Shown in pieces: positions 9,206 through 18,971 of a DNA stretch of 64,000 nt. The position numbers were made by a program, and so were the translations under genes. The stretch is taken from assembly GCF_028613635.1 (NCBI RefSeq), contig NZ_JAQRMY010000001.1, positions 784,330 through 848,329 on the forward strand, given 5' to 3'. The notes beneath the pieces are model-generated. The model ran no database searches and had not been told where the DNA came from. It saw only the letters and a program-made list of their open reading frames with translations. Source of the stretch: Devosia sp. ZB163. GTDB taxonomy: Bacteria; Pseudomonadota; Alphaproteobacteria; Rhizobiales; Devosiaceae. Every line of letters begins with the position of its first letter. Within the stretch, counting starts at the first letter, position 1.

Positions 9206-9264
9206 GGAATCTCCTCTTGGTTTGCCTGTCTGGTCGAACGGCCCGCGCCGGAATCGACACCCGC

Positions 9265-10917
9265 TCAGTAGCGGGCGTCTTCCAGCCCGCAGAAGGGGTC
9301 GACCGGGCTGTTGCGGTTCCACTGCCCCTTGCCGAGCAGCAGGTTCACCACAGCGCGCTGCATCGTCTCGGTGGTCGAATAGGCGTTGATGTAGGTCGGA
9401 ACGCGCGGCGCGTCATAGAGCATGTAGGGATAGCCGAACGAGATCATCGCCGTCGGGATCTCGTGCCAGTAGCGTTGCATCGCTTTGCCGAAATGCCCGG
9501 TGAGCGCGAGCCAGTCGAGGAAGATCCGGCCCCGCGTCAGCAGCGTCTCGTCGCCGAAGAGGTAGAGCATCAGGTCGAACCGCTCCGGCGAGACCTCCAT
9601 GTCCGGCGTGTACTCGGTCACCTCGAACCCCTGCTGGCGCAGCATTTCGGGCAGCGCGAAGGGCAGGGGGTGCGGCAGGAACGGGAAGACGATCCCGCCC
9701 GAGACGACCAGCACGCGCCGGTGCTTCCTCGGATCGAGCGGCAGCAGGTCCTGCGTGTCCTTGACCTGGGTCGGCGCCCGCTGGGCCACACCCTCGGCAT
9801 AGGCCTGGTTCTGCGCCGTCGCGATGGCGCCGATTTCCGCCGCCGGGCGATGGAGCCCCAGCGCCGCCTTGAGCCCGAGCTGGCGGGCGATGGCCTCGTC
9901 GACGCGCTCCATCGTCAGCCTGCCATCCTCGACAGCTTTCCGCACATAGCCGAGGTCCTGTTCGGGATTGTTGGCGAACAGGATCACGTCGCAACCAGCT
10001 GTGACGAGTTCGGGCAGTGTCTCGCTCCGCTTTGCCCAGCTGCCCATGCCGGCCATGGCGGTAGCGTCGGAGACGATGAGCCCGTTGAAGCCAAGGCGCT
10101 TGCGCAGCAGTTCCTCGTTGAGCAGGCGGCTCAGTGAAGCCGGGCGGAACGCCTCGATGCCGGCCGCGGGGTCGATCGACCTGACAAAGGCGGGAAGCGC
10201 GATGTGGCCCGACATCACGGACAGCGCCCCGGCCTCGACCGCGCCGCGATAGAGCCGGCCGAACGTCGCTTCCCACTCGTCCATGGAAAGCGGGTTGATG
10301 GTCGTGACGAGGTGCTGGTCGCGATCGTCATAGCCTTCGCCCGGCCAGTGCTTCACCGCCGAGGCGACGCCATGCTCCTGGAACACGCGCATCTGCGTCA
10401 GGGCATGCTTCTCGATGGTCGCCACGTCCGAGCCGAAGCCACGGGTCGCAACGATGGCGCTGCGGAAGGCGGCATTGATGTCGAGGACGGGCGTGAAGCT
10501 CCAGTTGATGCCGACCGCCCGGGCCTCCTCGGCCATGATGCGGCTCACCTCTGCGGTGACCTCGACGTCGTCGATCGCGGCGAGCGCCAGCGGGTTGGGC
10601 ATCTCGGCCCCGCCGGCAAGGCTCATGCGGCTGCCTTCGAGGTCGGCCGAAACGAGCAACGGCACGGGCGCGGCGGCATTGAGGCTGGCGATCAGCGCCC
10701 GCTCGGCGGCCATGTCGGCGCCCGAGTGCCGGGTGATGCCGCCCGGGCGGAAGGCGCGGACGGCGTCGAGGTCGGCGGGGTTGTTCCCCGCGATCCTCAG
10801 GTTGAACAGCTGCCTCAGCTTGTCGTCAGGCGTCAGCCCCGCCAGGGTCGACTTGACCCAGGCGATGGCCTCGGCATCGAGGTTGAACGGGGCTTTGGCG
10901 AGTTGGTCGAAATTCAT
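9265..10917 (-). CDS. Glycoside hydrolase family 3 protein (NagZ-like)
   Basis: A 550-residue enzyme. The GH3 N-terminal barrel shows LVSADLEGSRMSLAGG, the substrate-binding KHWPGEGYDDRDQH (the NagZ-type KHxPG motif) and GLIVSDATAMAGM, where the Asp is the expected nucleophile. A C-terminal domain of about 180 residues makes it longer than classical NagZ, so it is probably an N-acetylhexosaminidase active on wall fragments or chitooligosaccharides. The ATG at 10917 is preceded by GGAGGAG at a good distance. No secretion signal is evident. Confidence 0.85.
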   Translation of the reverse strand: MNFDQLAKAPFNLDAEAIAWVKSTLAGLTPDDKLRQLFNLRIAGNNPADLDAVRAFRPGGITRHSGADMAAERALIASLNAAAPVPLLVSADLEGSRMSLAGGAEMPNPLALAAIDDVEVTAEVSRIMAEEARAVGINWSFTPVLDINAAFRSAIVATRGFGSDVATIEKHALTQMRVFQEHGVASAVKHWPGEGYDDRDQHLVTTINPLSMDEWEATFGRLYRGAVEAGALSVMSGHIALPAFVRSIDPAAGIEAFRPASLSRLLNEELLRKRLGFNGLIVSDATAMAGMGSWAKRSETLPELVTAGCDVILFANNPEQDLGYVRKAVEDGRLTMERVDEAIARQLGLKAALGLHRPAAEIGAIATAQNQAYAEGVAQRAPTQVKDTQDLLPLDPRKHRRVLVVSGGIVFPFLPHPLPFALPEMLRQQGFEVTEYTPDMEVSPERFDLMLYLFGDETLLTRGRIFLDWLALTGHFGKAMQRYWHEIPTAMISFGYPYMLYDAPRVPTYINAYSTTETMQRAVVNLLLGKGQWNRNSPVDPFCGLEDARY

Positions 10918-10984
10918 GCGCTCCTCCAGTGCGGCGGGCACTATGCCCCATCGCGCTGGAAAGTCGCGGGAAATCAGCTGGCGG

Positions 10985-11320
10985 TCACGCCGCGAACTGA
11001 TCGAGCCACTTGATCAACTGCACGCGCGACTGGCCGGCGCCGATCTTGTAGTCGGCCGGCTCGCCGTCCTTGAACACGATCAGTGTCGGCATGGCGCGGA
11101 CGTTGTATTTGACGACCGTCGAGGGATTGCCGTCGACGTCGAGCTTGACGATCTTCACTCTGCCCGCCAGCTCCTCGGAAAGCTGGTCGAGGATGGGGTC
11201 CATGGCCTTGCACGGCGGGCACCATTCGGCCCAGAAATCCACCAGCACGGGTCCCTTCGCGCCGAGGACCTCGGCATCGAAATTCGCATCATTCACGCGC
11301 TGGGCCATCCGGGCCTCCAT
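10985..11320 (-). CDS. Thioredoxin with WCPPC active site
   Basis: A thioredoxin-fold protein of 107-111 residues; starts at 11320 or 11308 (MAQRVNDANF) are both possible. The active site is AEWCPPCKAMDPI and the cis-proline loop is RAMPTLIVFKDG. The family norm is WCGPC; WCPPC changes redox potential in known thioredoxin-like proteins. A second thioredoxin with the standard site lies about 350 bases upstream on the same strand, and about half the residues agree between them. The pair suggests duplication followed by specialisation. Confidence 0.93.
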   Translation of the reverse strand: MEARMAQRVNDANFDAEVLGAKGPVLVDFWAEWCPPCKAMDPILDQLSEELAGRVKIVKLDVDGNPSTVVKYNVRAMPTLIVFKDGEPADYKIGAGQSRVQLIKWLDQFAA

Positions 11321-11673
11321 CGTTGATTGGCGATGGACGCTAGAGGGAGTCGCAGCGCATTGAAAGCAATGCCATTCTCATAAGCACGTGCGCTGAGGAA
11401 CTTCCCCTCACCCTGACCCTCTCCCCAGCGGGGAGAGGGGACGCGCTTTGCGCCGCCGGTGCCACATCGTCCCCCGCGGTCGATATCTGCCCCCTCAGTC
11501 GTCATCCGCGGGCTGGACCCGCGGACCCATGGGATGTCGCGATATCGCTCGGTGCCCGGGTCAAGCCCGGGCATGACGGCGATCGGATTTGCTCGATCGA
11601 TGCACCGCCAAATGAAAAACGCCGCCGGCAGTGCCAGCGGCGTTTTTGAGAGTTCCGGCGAGAAATACGCGCC
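11321..11673. repeat. Intergenic stretch between two thioredoxin genes, with palindromic repeats
   Basis: No gene is evident. It holds a GC-rich palindromic element (11501-11576) with ends GTCAT and ATGAC and two internal hairpins: CCGCGGGCTGGACCCGCGG at 11506-11524, and TGCCCGGG at 11553-11560 paired with CCCGGGCA at 11566-11573. Related copies occur elsewhere in the window (31942, 32138, 34874, 43074, 61794). A separate CCCTCTCCCC / GGGGAGAGGG hairpin lies at about 11416-11440. Confidence 0.75.
11615..11647 (-). terminator. Rho-independent terminator of trxA
   Basis: AAAAACGCCGC (11615-11625) and GCGGCGTTTTT (11637-11647) form a perfect 11-bp stem around an 11-base loop. On the minus strand it ends in a T-run just downstream of the trxA stop. 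The symmetry would also allow action on the plus strand. Confidence 0.9.
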
Positions 11674-11997
11674 TCAGGCGGCGTGACTCTCCAGCCACTT
11701 GGCGAGGCCGGCCTTCGGGGTGCCGGCGCCGATCTTCATGTCGGCGGCTTCGCCGTCCTTGAACAGGATCATCGTCGGGATCGACCGGACACCGTACTTG
11801 ACGGTGGTGTTCGGGTTCTCATCGACGTTCAGCTTGACGATCTTCACCTTGCCTTCGAGTTCGGTGGAGAGCTCGTCGAGGACCGGGGCAATGGCACGAC
11901 ACGGGCCACACCACTCAGCCCAGAAGTCTACGAGCACCGGCTCTTTCGAGGACAGAACTTCCTCGCCAAAGTTGGCGTCGGAAACGTGGGTTGTCAT
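11674..11997 (-). CDS. trxA: Thioredoxin
   Basis: A 107-residue canonical thioredoxin: [15 protein letters not shown], active site [10 protein letters not shown] and cis-proline loop [12 protein letters not shown]. It reduces protein disulphides and is recycled by thioredoxin reductase. It follows addA on the same strand after 79 bases, the usual addB-addA-trxA order of alphaproteobacteria, and is closed by a strong terminator. Confidence 0.97.
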   Translation of the reverse strand: MTTHVSDANFGEEVLSSKEPVLVDFWAEWCGPCRAIAPVLDELSTELEGKVKIVKLNVDENPNTTVKYGVRSIPTMILFKDGEAADMKIGAGTPKAGLAKWLESHAA

Positions 11998-12076
11998 TGA
12001 GTTTGCCTTTTGGGTTGAAAGCGGCGGTCTGTTTGATCCAAAAGCTAGGTAGAGTCCAGTACCCGTTCAATGAGGG

Positions 12077-15000
12077 TCACTGGACGGTGAAGCCCCCGAC
12101 CGCGTCCGCCAAAGCAGCCGTCGGCAATTTTACCAGCGATTCCAAGCTAGTCCAGAGGATGGCCGCATTAACCGTACGACCGGGGAAAAGCTGGCTTGCA
12201 ACGAACGCATAGACCGCCAGCTGCGAAAGGTAAGCTCCTCTGATCGCTTGCGGTTCCAGCACCGGGTTGGCGTCGGACTTGAAGTCCACAAGAAGGATCT
12301 CGTTCTCGGTTTCGATTAACCGATCGATCCGCCCGGCAATGGTCACCGGTTCGCCATTGCGTATCGCACGCGCAAGGAACGGCACCTCTGCCCGGCTGTT
12401 CGGACCGAACAGGTGGGCAAGCTCGGGGCGCGACAGGATCGAGATGGCCTTTGTGGCCAATGGCTCGTGCTGGGCCGGTGCATCGGGCAGGAGCGTCATG
12501 AGCGCCCGGTCGGCCACCGCCTTGCGGTCGGCAGGCGCGACTTTGGCGAGGTGCTGCAGCAGGGCATGGAGCGCCGTGCCCGATTTGCGCGCCGTCTCGG
12601 GATCGAGTCCCTCCTCGAGTCGGGTCGCGAGCGCCTTCTCGGGCGCGGCCGACGATTCGAGCGATGACGGCCGCAGCACGCGCCGGGGCCGGTGTGGAGC
12701 GAGCGGCGGCAGCACGAGCTCGGCCCCCGGACCGGTGCCTCGGGCCTCGTCGCTTCTGGCGGGTTCCGGTGCGGGCCGGTCGCTGGGGTAGACCAGCGCC
12801 ACCGGCTTGCCGTCGGCGTCGGCCACCGTCTCGCTCAGCGGCGCAAGCCCCTGTTCGATCGCCTCGTACCAGCTGCCGTCGACCTTGCCCTGCTTGGTGA
12901 GGTAGCCGGTGACATAAAGCTCGTCCTCGGCCCGCGTCATCGCGACATAGAGCTTGCGCCAATATTCGCGCTGCTGGTCCTCGTCCGTCTGCTCCTTGTG
13001 CTCCATCGTCTCGGGCACATGCGAGTCCTTGGACGAGGCATGGATGAAGAGCGGCGGCTCGGCCCGCAGGTAGACGCTGCGCCGGTCGCGCCCCCGCTCG
13101 GTGGTGGCCGCGTCGGCGAGGATGACGATGGGGGCTTCGAGCCCCTTGGCGCCGTGGACGGTCATCACCCGCACGCCCGCACCTGCCTCGGCGAGTTCGC
13201 GCTTGATCGTCACCTCGCGCGACCGCAGTTCCGCAAGGAAGCCGAGCAGCGACGGCTGCGGCGATTGCTCGTGCTGGAGTGCGAGGTCGAGGAACTCGGC
13301 CATCACATCGTCGATCTCGCTGCCGAAGCGGCCGCGCATCCGCCTGAGGCCGCCCCCGGCATAGAGCACGTCGGCATAGAAGTTGAACGGCCGGTCGAAA
13401 TCGAGCCGGCTGCGCCATGTCTTCAGCTGCTCGTAGGCCGCCCGCACCGACCTGATGTCGGACTTTTCGAGCGCCCACCACAGCCGTTCCTTGTCGCTAC
13501 GCGGCTGCGCCACGGCGAGAAGGTCCTCCTCGCTTACATCGAACAGCGGTGAGCGCAGCAGCGCCGCGAGCTGCAGGTCGTCGGCGGGATTGCTGAGCAC
13601 GTCGCCCAGCGCCATCATGTCGAGCACGCCGATATGCGTGGTGACCGCCAGCCGGTCCGCGCCGGGGGTCGGGATGCCGGCGCCGATCAGGGCGCGGATG
13701 ATCTCGTGGAAGAGGACGCTGCGCACCTGGACGAGGATCAGCACGTCGTCGGCCCGCACCGGCCGCCCGCGCGGCCCGAGCGGGCGCTTCTCGACGATCC
13801 ACTGCCGGATTTCGCGCGCGATGCGCTCGGCGGTGAGCCGCTGCGCGCTCTGGGTGGCGACAAGCGGCGGCACCGTCGGCCAGTTGTCGGGGTCTGCGTC
13901 CTCGGCCTGGTCCTTGATCGGCGGCCACAGCGTCACTGTGCCCCCGCCCTCGGCCCGCGCCGTGTCGTGCAGCATGCCGTCGTCTTCGAGCGCACCGGCC
14001 TTGAGGTCGGGACGGCGGAACACCTCGTCCACCGCCTTGAGCACGTTCGGCAGCGTGCGGAAGCTGTACCGCAGCGGCACCTGCGTGATCTCGAAATGCG
14101 CCGCCTTGGCGCTGAACGCATACTTGCGTCCGGCATCGACGAACACTTCGGGGTCCGCGCCCTGGAACGAGAAGATCGATTGCTTCTGGTCGCCCACAGC
14201 GAACAGCGTCCGCGGCCGGTCCGCCGCGCTCTCGCCGAAGAAGAAGTCGTCGACCAGCGCGCCAATCACCTCCCATTGCTGCGGGTTGGTGTCCTGCCCC
14301 TCGTCGACGAGGATGTGGCTGATGCCGGCATCGAGCTTGTAGCGGACCCACTGGCCCAGCGCCTCGTCCTTCAGCAGCGCGGCGAGCTTTTCGATCAGGT
14401 CGTCGAAATCTAGCAGTGAGCGGGCGCGCTTGGCCCGCTCGTAATGGGCCGAGATGGCGGCGACGATCGCCAGCATCGCCTCGCTGCGCGCGATCAGTTC
14501 GGCCGCGACCAGCTTCTGGTTCAGCTGCTCGAGCCGCGCACCTTCGGCGACGACGCGCGCCGCAACGTCCGGAATGAGCGCCGCAGTCGCCTTCTTGATG
14601 AGCGTCTTCCGCGCCGTGCGGTCCGCCTGGGTAAGGAAGGTGTCGAGCAGGTCGCCTGCGTCGGGCCGGTCCGGATCGATCTGGCCGAGCCGGTCGACGA
14701 AATCGGTCCCATTGGGATCGGGTCGGACCAGCCGGAAGATCTCGTCGTGGTCGGCCCGGCTCAGCCCGTAGCCCGAGGCGATCTCCTCCATGACCTCGTC
14801 GATCGAGCCGACATTGCCGACGAGCTTGCGCAGTTCGCGCCGCGCCGCGTCCGGGCGCGCGAGGACGCGCCGCAGCGTCCGCTGCTGGTTGAGTGCTTCG
14901 AGGATCGACTGCTCGATCGAAAAGTCGCTGAGGAGGCCGAACAGCGTCTCGACCGCCCCCGCCTCGCCGCTGCCGCGCAGGCCCGCCGCGATCACCGTCT

Positions 15001-15499
15001 CGCGCGCCTCGAGCAGCATCGCGTCGCGCTCATGCTGCTCCAGCACGCTGAAGTCGAAGGGCACGGCCGCCTCGCGCGGGAAGCGGTGCAGCACGCTCTC
15101 GCAGAAGGCGTGGATGGTCTGGATGCGCAGGCCCCCCGGCGCTTCTAGCGCGCGGGCAAACAGCGATCGCGCCCTGAGGCGCATCGCCGGCGTCGGCGGC
15201 GCGCCGCTCAGCGACGTGAGGTCGCGGACCAGGTCCTCGTCGCTCGCCAGCGCCCATTTGCCCAGCCGCTCGGCCACGCGGCCGCGCATCTCGGCGGCCG
15301 CTGCCTTGGTGTAGGTGAGGCAGAGGATTTCCTCGGGCCGCGCGCCGCTCAGCAGCAGGCGCAGCACCCGGGCGGTGAGCACATAGGTCTTGCCCGAGCC
15401 TGCATTGGCCGTCACCCAGACCGAGCGTTCGGGGTCCGAGGCGTCGCGCTGACGCACCACGATGGCGTCGGGCATGGGGTTGCGGAGGCGCCGGCTCAT
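12077..15499 (-). CDS. addA: Double-strand break repair helicase-nuclease AddA
   Basis: A 1140-residue UvrD/RecB-like subunit of the AddAB complex that resects double-strand ends for RecA loading. Walker A is ANAGSGKT (31-38). The Walker B motif reads VDEGQDTNP, where DEAQD is more usual; GDQKQSIFSFQGADP, VMTVHGAKGLEAPIV and YVAMTRAEDELYVTG are superfamily-1 motifs III-VI. A C-terminal RecB-type nuclease carries LLVDFKSD and YLSQLAVYAF. The start overlaps the addB stop by four bases (ATGA), so the subunits are translationally coupled. Confidence 0.96.
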   Translation of the reverse strand: MSRRLRNPMPDAIVVRQRDASDPERSVWVTANAGSGKTYVLTARVLRLLLSGARPEEILCLTYTKAAAAEMRGRVAERLGKWALASDEDLVRDLTSLSGAPPTPAMRLRARSLFARALEAPGGLRIQTIHAFCESVLHRFPREAAVPFDFSVLEQHERDAMLLEARETVIAAGLRGSGEAGAVETLFGLLSDFSIEQSILEALNQQRTLRRVLARPDAARRELRKLVGNVGSIDEVMEEIASGYGLSRADHDEIFRLVRPDPNGTDFVDRLGQIDPDRPDAGDLLDTFLTQADRTARKTLIKKATAALIPDVAARVVAEGARLEQLNQKLVAAELIARSEAMLAIVAAISAHYERAKRARSLLDFDDLIEKLAALLKDEALGQWVRYKLDAGISHILVDEGQDTNPQQWEVIGALVDDFFFGESAADRPRTLFAVGDQKQSIFSFQGADPEVFVDAGRKYAFSAKAAHFEITQVPLRYSFRTLPNVLKAVDEVFRRPDLKAGALEDDGMLHDTARAEGGGTVTLWPPIKDQAEDADPDNWPTVPPLVATQSAQRLTAERIAREIRQWIVEKRPLGPRGRPVRADDVLILVQVRSVLFHEIIRALIGAGIPTPGADRLAVTTHIGVLDMMALGDVLSNPADDLQLAALLRSPLFDVSEEDLLAVAQPRSDKERLWWALEKSDIRSVRAAYEQLKTWRSRLDFDRPFNFYADVLYAGGGLRRMRGRFGSEIDDVMAEFLDLALQHEQSPQPSLLGFLAELRSREVTIKRELAEAGAGVRVMTVHGAKGLEAPIVILADAATTERGRDRRSVYLRAEPPLFIHASSKDSHVPETMEHKEQTDEDQQREYWRKLYVAMTRAEDELYVTGYLTKQGKVDGSWYEAIEQGLAPLSETVADADGKPVALVYPSDRPAPEPARSDEARGTGPGAELVLPPLAPHRPRRVLRPSSLESSAAPEKALATRLEEGLDPETARKSGTALHALLQHLAKVAPADRKAVADRALMTLLPDAPAQHEPLATKAISILSRPELAHLFGPNSRAEVPFLARAIRNGEPVTIAGRIDRLIETENEILLVDFKSDANPVLEPQAIRGAYLSQLAVYAFVASQLFPGRTVNAAILWTSLESLVKLPTAALADAVGGFTVQ

Positions 15500-18450
15500 G
15501 GATCGTCAACTCCCGACGTCAGGGTCCACTCGTCGGTGCGGGCGAGATGATCGTAGTCGCCGGGCCAGGACTTGCGGCCGGTCTCCACCTTGGGCCGGAT
15601 GCGTGCCGCCATCGGCAGCCCGTCGCGGATCAGGAAGGCATCGATGTGCCCCTGCGTCCGCCGCACGATCTCGTCGACGGCCGCCATCAGGCTCATGCCC
15701 TTGCTCAGCTTGAAGGGCTTGAGCTGGAAGGCAGCCGGACCGAGGCCGATCTTGATGTAGGTCAGCGCCGAGCTGTCCCGGCTGGGCAGGTCGGGGAAGG
15801 CCCCGGCCTTCGCCATGGCCGCCTCGAGCAGCAGCTGCGGCGCATCGAACGCCGTCATCTCCTTGGGCGCCGGCACCCCGCCGGTCTTGAAGTCGATGAT
15901 CTCGAGCGTGCCGTCGCGCCTCAGATCGAGCCGGTCGGCCTTGCCGACGAGCACGAACCCATCGAGGCCGGGCATGTGCCATTCGCCTTTCTTCTCGGCC
16001 GTGCGCTCCGCGATCTCGTGGTCGCGGCGGCGCTCGTAATCGAGGAACTGCAGGGCCGCCCGCTCGAAGCGCTTGAGCCAGATGTCGCGGCGTTCCTTGA
16101 TGGCATCGAGTCCGGCGAACGCGTCCTGCGCCATCGCCATCATGGTGGGCAGCGCGTCGCGCGCGTCGAACGCATGCCCCTCGGCGACGAAGCGCTCGAA
16201 CACCTCGTGGATCATCGTGCCGCGCTCGCGCGCACTCGGATCGGTGCCGAGCGGCTCGATCCGCTTCAGCTTGAGGACGTGCTTGGCGTAGATGTCGTAG
16301 GGCGAGCGCATCAGCGGCTCGACCTCGGTGATCGACAGCCGGCGCGGTCGTACGTTGACCGGCGGGTTTGGCGCCGGCCGCTGCGCCGGCTTCGGGATGC
16401 CGGCATAGTCGATGGCCTCCGCCTGGTGCAGCCAGTGCGCGCCGCGCCGGCGCAGCGCCTTGGCCTCGGCTTCCCCGACAAAGGCATCGATGCGCTGCAG
16501 CAGCGGCGAGGGCAGCGCGGGGGAGGTGCCGATCCGCTCGGCATAGGCGACAATCACGTCGGCATTGCCCATCGCCATGGCGAAGTCATGCGCGGCCTGG
16601 CCCTGCTTGCGTTCGGGTGGCTCGAGCCCGACCCCCATCCGCATGCCGCGGCTGAGCCAAGGGCCTGGATCTGCGACGGCGGGCCACACATCCTCGTTGA
16701 CCCCCGCGAGGATCATCAGGTCGGGGTTCATCAGGCGCGCTTCGAGCTCGCCCCAGATGTGGATATCGTCGCGCACCGGCGCGGTGTTCTGCACGGTGAG
16801 GCCGGTGACGAGCGCCGCGAGGATCGCATCGAGGTCGCGCGGCGCGAAGGCCGTGCCCGCCTGGCCCATGGCGGCAAGTTCCTCAGCCCAGCGCCGGAAC
16901 TCCGCCATCCCGGGCAGTTCCTCCCCACTGGTGAGCGCGTCCATCGTCGCGAGCAGCGCCGCGCCCAGCTCCGGCGCCCGGATCTGGGCGCGCTCGGCCA
17001 GTGCCACCACCGGCGCCATGGCGGTCGCGAGGCGGTCGAGCAGGTCGTGCAATTCGGTGCGATCGCTCAGCGCCTTGAGCCCGGCGACACCCGGCAGCGG
17101 ACGGTCCGACCTCAGCCGCAGGTCGAGGTGGTCGGCAAGCTTGCGGACCTCGAAGCGCTCGAGTTCCAGCCCCACGGCACCGTTGCGCAGCAGCGCCACC
17201 GTATCCACCGGCGCGTAGTTCCCGTCGGCGACAGCGAGCACCTGCCGCGCCAGCCGCCCTGCCGCCGATTGATAGAGCGGCGTGCCCGCTGCGTCGTCGA
17301 CCTCGATCCCGTGCCGATTGAGCTCGGCGGCGATCCGTCGCCCCAGCGTCTGGTCGCGCGAAATGATGCCCACCGTCCGGCCGCCGGCGAGCGCCGATCG
17401 CGCCGCAAGGGCGATGGCGCGGGCCTCGAGATCGGCGTTCTGCGCCGCAAGCACCGCGACACCCTCGAGCGCCGACGATACCGGCACCTGCGGCCGCCAC
17501 TCGGCCCAGGCCGCGGTCTCCGCCGCCGGCGCCAGCGCGGCGCGGACGAGAGCCGTGCGAGGATGCTCGCCACCGAGCTCCACGACCTCGCCGGGGCCGG
17601 CGCCAAGCGTGCGGAGCAGCTTCATCAGGCCGAATTGCGGGTGACCGTGCGTCGTCTCCCCGCCGATCAGCAACTCGTGCTGCTGCGGGCTGAGCGAGGT
17701 ATCGAGCCCGGGCAATACCAGCACGCCGCGCTCGAGCCCCGCCACGGCCTTGAGCAGCTCGGCAGTGGCCGGGATCGATCCGGTCGAACCGGCGGCGATG
17801 ACCGGCCGCTCGCCGTAGACGAACGGTGCCGTAGCCGCCTGCTTCAACAGGCGCTCGTTGCGCGCAGCCGCCGCATCGATCTGCCCGCGCTCGGCAAGGA
17901 TCGCCGGCCAGGCCTTGAGCGCAACGTCGAGGAATTCAAGGATCTTCTGCCAGTTCTCGGCAAGCTCGGCCGGCACCAGTTCCGCCAACTGGCGCGGATC
18001 GATCCCCTCGATGGTGAGATCGTCGATCAGCTCGCCCAGCGAGTCGGCGAGCCAGAACACTTCGGCCGCGTTGGGCGGGGTAGCGAAGCTCTCGGCCCGC
18101 TCGGCAAAGGCCCGCACCAGGTGCGACAGCGTCAGGCGGCGCTCGAGCAGCGACACGGCAGGCCTGATCGCCGGCGCATCGAACGGCGGCAGGAATGGCT
18201 CCTCGTCCGCCACCTCGCCGCCGAAAGTGCGGATATCGGGCAAGAGCGCCGCTCCGCCGAGCCGGCGCGCGAACGCGTCGGCGAGCGCAAGCCGGGCCCG
18301 TCGCGTAGGGAGGATGATGGTGACGTCGCTCAGCCAGAACGCGCCCACGCGCGGCCAGCCGCCCAGCAACGTGCCATCGAGCACGCGCTCGGCGAGCGTC
18401 GCGAGAAAGGGCGCGTGAGGCGCGATGGAAAAGAGCGAGTCGCGGCGCAT
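15496..18450 (-). CDS. addB: Double-strand break repair nuclease AddB
   Basis: A 984-residue partner of AddA. The alphaproteobacterial form is recognisable from RRDSLFSIAPHAPFL, IILPTRRARLAL and AGSTGSIPATA near residue 220. The C-terminal nuclease domain contains GKADRLDLRRDGTLEIIDFK with the catalytic aspartates and lysine. I see no cysteine in the protein, so the iron-sulphur cluster of Bacillus AddB cannot be present. It is coupled to addA by ATGA. In many relatives a sugar kinase and nucleotidyltransferase lie between tsaE and addB; they are absent here. Confidence 0.95.
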   Translation of the reverse strand: MRRDSLFSIAPHAPFLATLAERVLDGTLLGGWPRVGAFWLSDVTIILPTRRARLALADAFARRLGGAALLPDIRTFGGEVADEEPFLPPFDAPAIRPAVSLLERRLTLSHLVRAFAERAESFATPPNAAEVFWLADSLGELIDDLTIEGIDPRQLAELVPAELAENWQKILEFLDVALKAWPAILAERGQIDAAAARNERLLKQAATAPFVYGERPVIAAGSTGSIPATAELLKAVAGLERGVLVLPGLDTSLSPQQHELLIGGETTHGHPQFGLMKLLRTLGAGPGEVVELGGEHPRTALVRAALAPAAETAAWAEWRPQVPVSSALEGVAVLAAQNADLEARAIALAARSALAGGRTVGIISRDQTLGRRIAAELNRHGIEVDDAAGTPLYQSAAGRLARQVLAVADGNYAPVDTVALLRNGAVGLELERFEVRKLADHLDLRLRSDRPLPGVAGLKALSDRTELHDLLDRLATAMAPVVALAERAQIRAPELGAALLATMDALTSGEELPGMAEFRRWAEELAAMGQAGTAFAPRDLDAILAALVTGLTVQNTAPVRDDIHIWGELEARLMNPDLMILAGVNEDVWPAVADPGPWLSRGMRMGVGLEPPERKQGQAAHDFAMAMGNADVIVAYAERIGTSPALPSPLLQRIDAFVGEAEAKALRRRGAHWLHQAEAIDYAGIPKPAQRPAPNPPVNVRPRRLSITEVEPLMRSPYDIYAKHVLKLKRIEPLGTDPSARERGTMIHEVFERFVAEGHAFDARDALPTMMAMAQDAFAGLDAIKERRDIWLKRFERAALQFLDYERRRDHEIAERTAEKKGEWHMPGLDGFVLVGKADRLDLRRDGTLEIIDFKTGGVPAPKEMTAFDAPQLLLEAAMAKAGAFPDLPSRDSSALTYIKIGLGPAAFQLKPFKLSKGMSLMAAVDEIVRRTQGHIDAFLIRDGLPMAARIRPKVETGRKSWPGDYDHLARTDEWTLTSGVDDP

Positions 18451-18492
18451 GGTTCCCGATTTGATCCGGTGCAGCCGGTGAAGTCCAGCCGC

Positions 18493-18933
18493 CTAGAAGC
18501 CGCGGCCGTCGACAAATGCGACGCTGGCATTGCGGCCAGCGCCGCCGCGCGGCACCGAGAGCATCACCTGCGCCGTCGCCTGCTGGCGAACCTCGTCGGA
18601 GCGTTCCGGCCACTCGACGAGGACGATGGCGTCGGTACGGTCGAACAGGCCAAGCTCGTCCACCTCGTGCGGGCTGGTCAGCCGATAGAGATCTGCATGC
18701 AGCACCGGATGTCCTTTGGCCTCATAGGGCTGGACGAGCGCAAAGCTGGGCGAGGGCACATCGAGCCGTTCGTCACCGACGAGGGTGCGAACGATGGTGC
18801 GGGCCAGCGCCGTCTTGCCGGCCCCGAGGTCGCCTTCGAGCAGGACGAGGTCACCGGGCCGGAGCACGGCAGCGATCCGGCGGCCGAGGTCCGCGGTGGC
18901 ATCGTCATCGGCGAGGAAGAGCGTCTCGGTCAT
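18493..18933 (-). CDS. tsaE: tRNA threonylcarbamoyladenosine biosynthesis ATPase TsaE
   Basis: A 146-residue P-loop ATPase that drives the TsaB/TsaD complex making t6A37 in ANN-decoding tRNAs. Walker A GDLGAGKT is at 34-41, followed by PSPSFALVQPYE and HADLYRLTSPHEVDELG. The Trp in VLVEWPER is the family's conserved tryptophan. It lies 38 bases downstream of divL on the same strand and 42 bases before addB. Confidence 0.95.
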   Translation of the reverse strand: MTETLFLADDDATADLGRRIAAVLRPGDLVLLEGDLGAGKTALARTIVRTLVGDERLDVPSPSFALVQPYEAKGHPVLHADLYRLTSPHEVDELGLFDRTDAIVLVEWPERSDEVRQQATAQVMLSVPRGGAGRNASVAFVDGRGF

Positions 18934-18971
18934 CTTCCTCGCTTAGCCGAGCCGGCCGCCATCGCAAAGTC

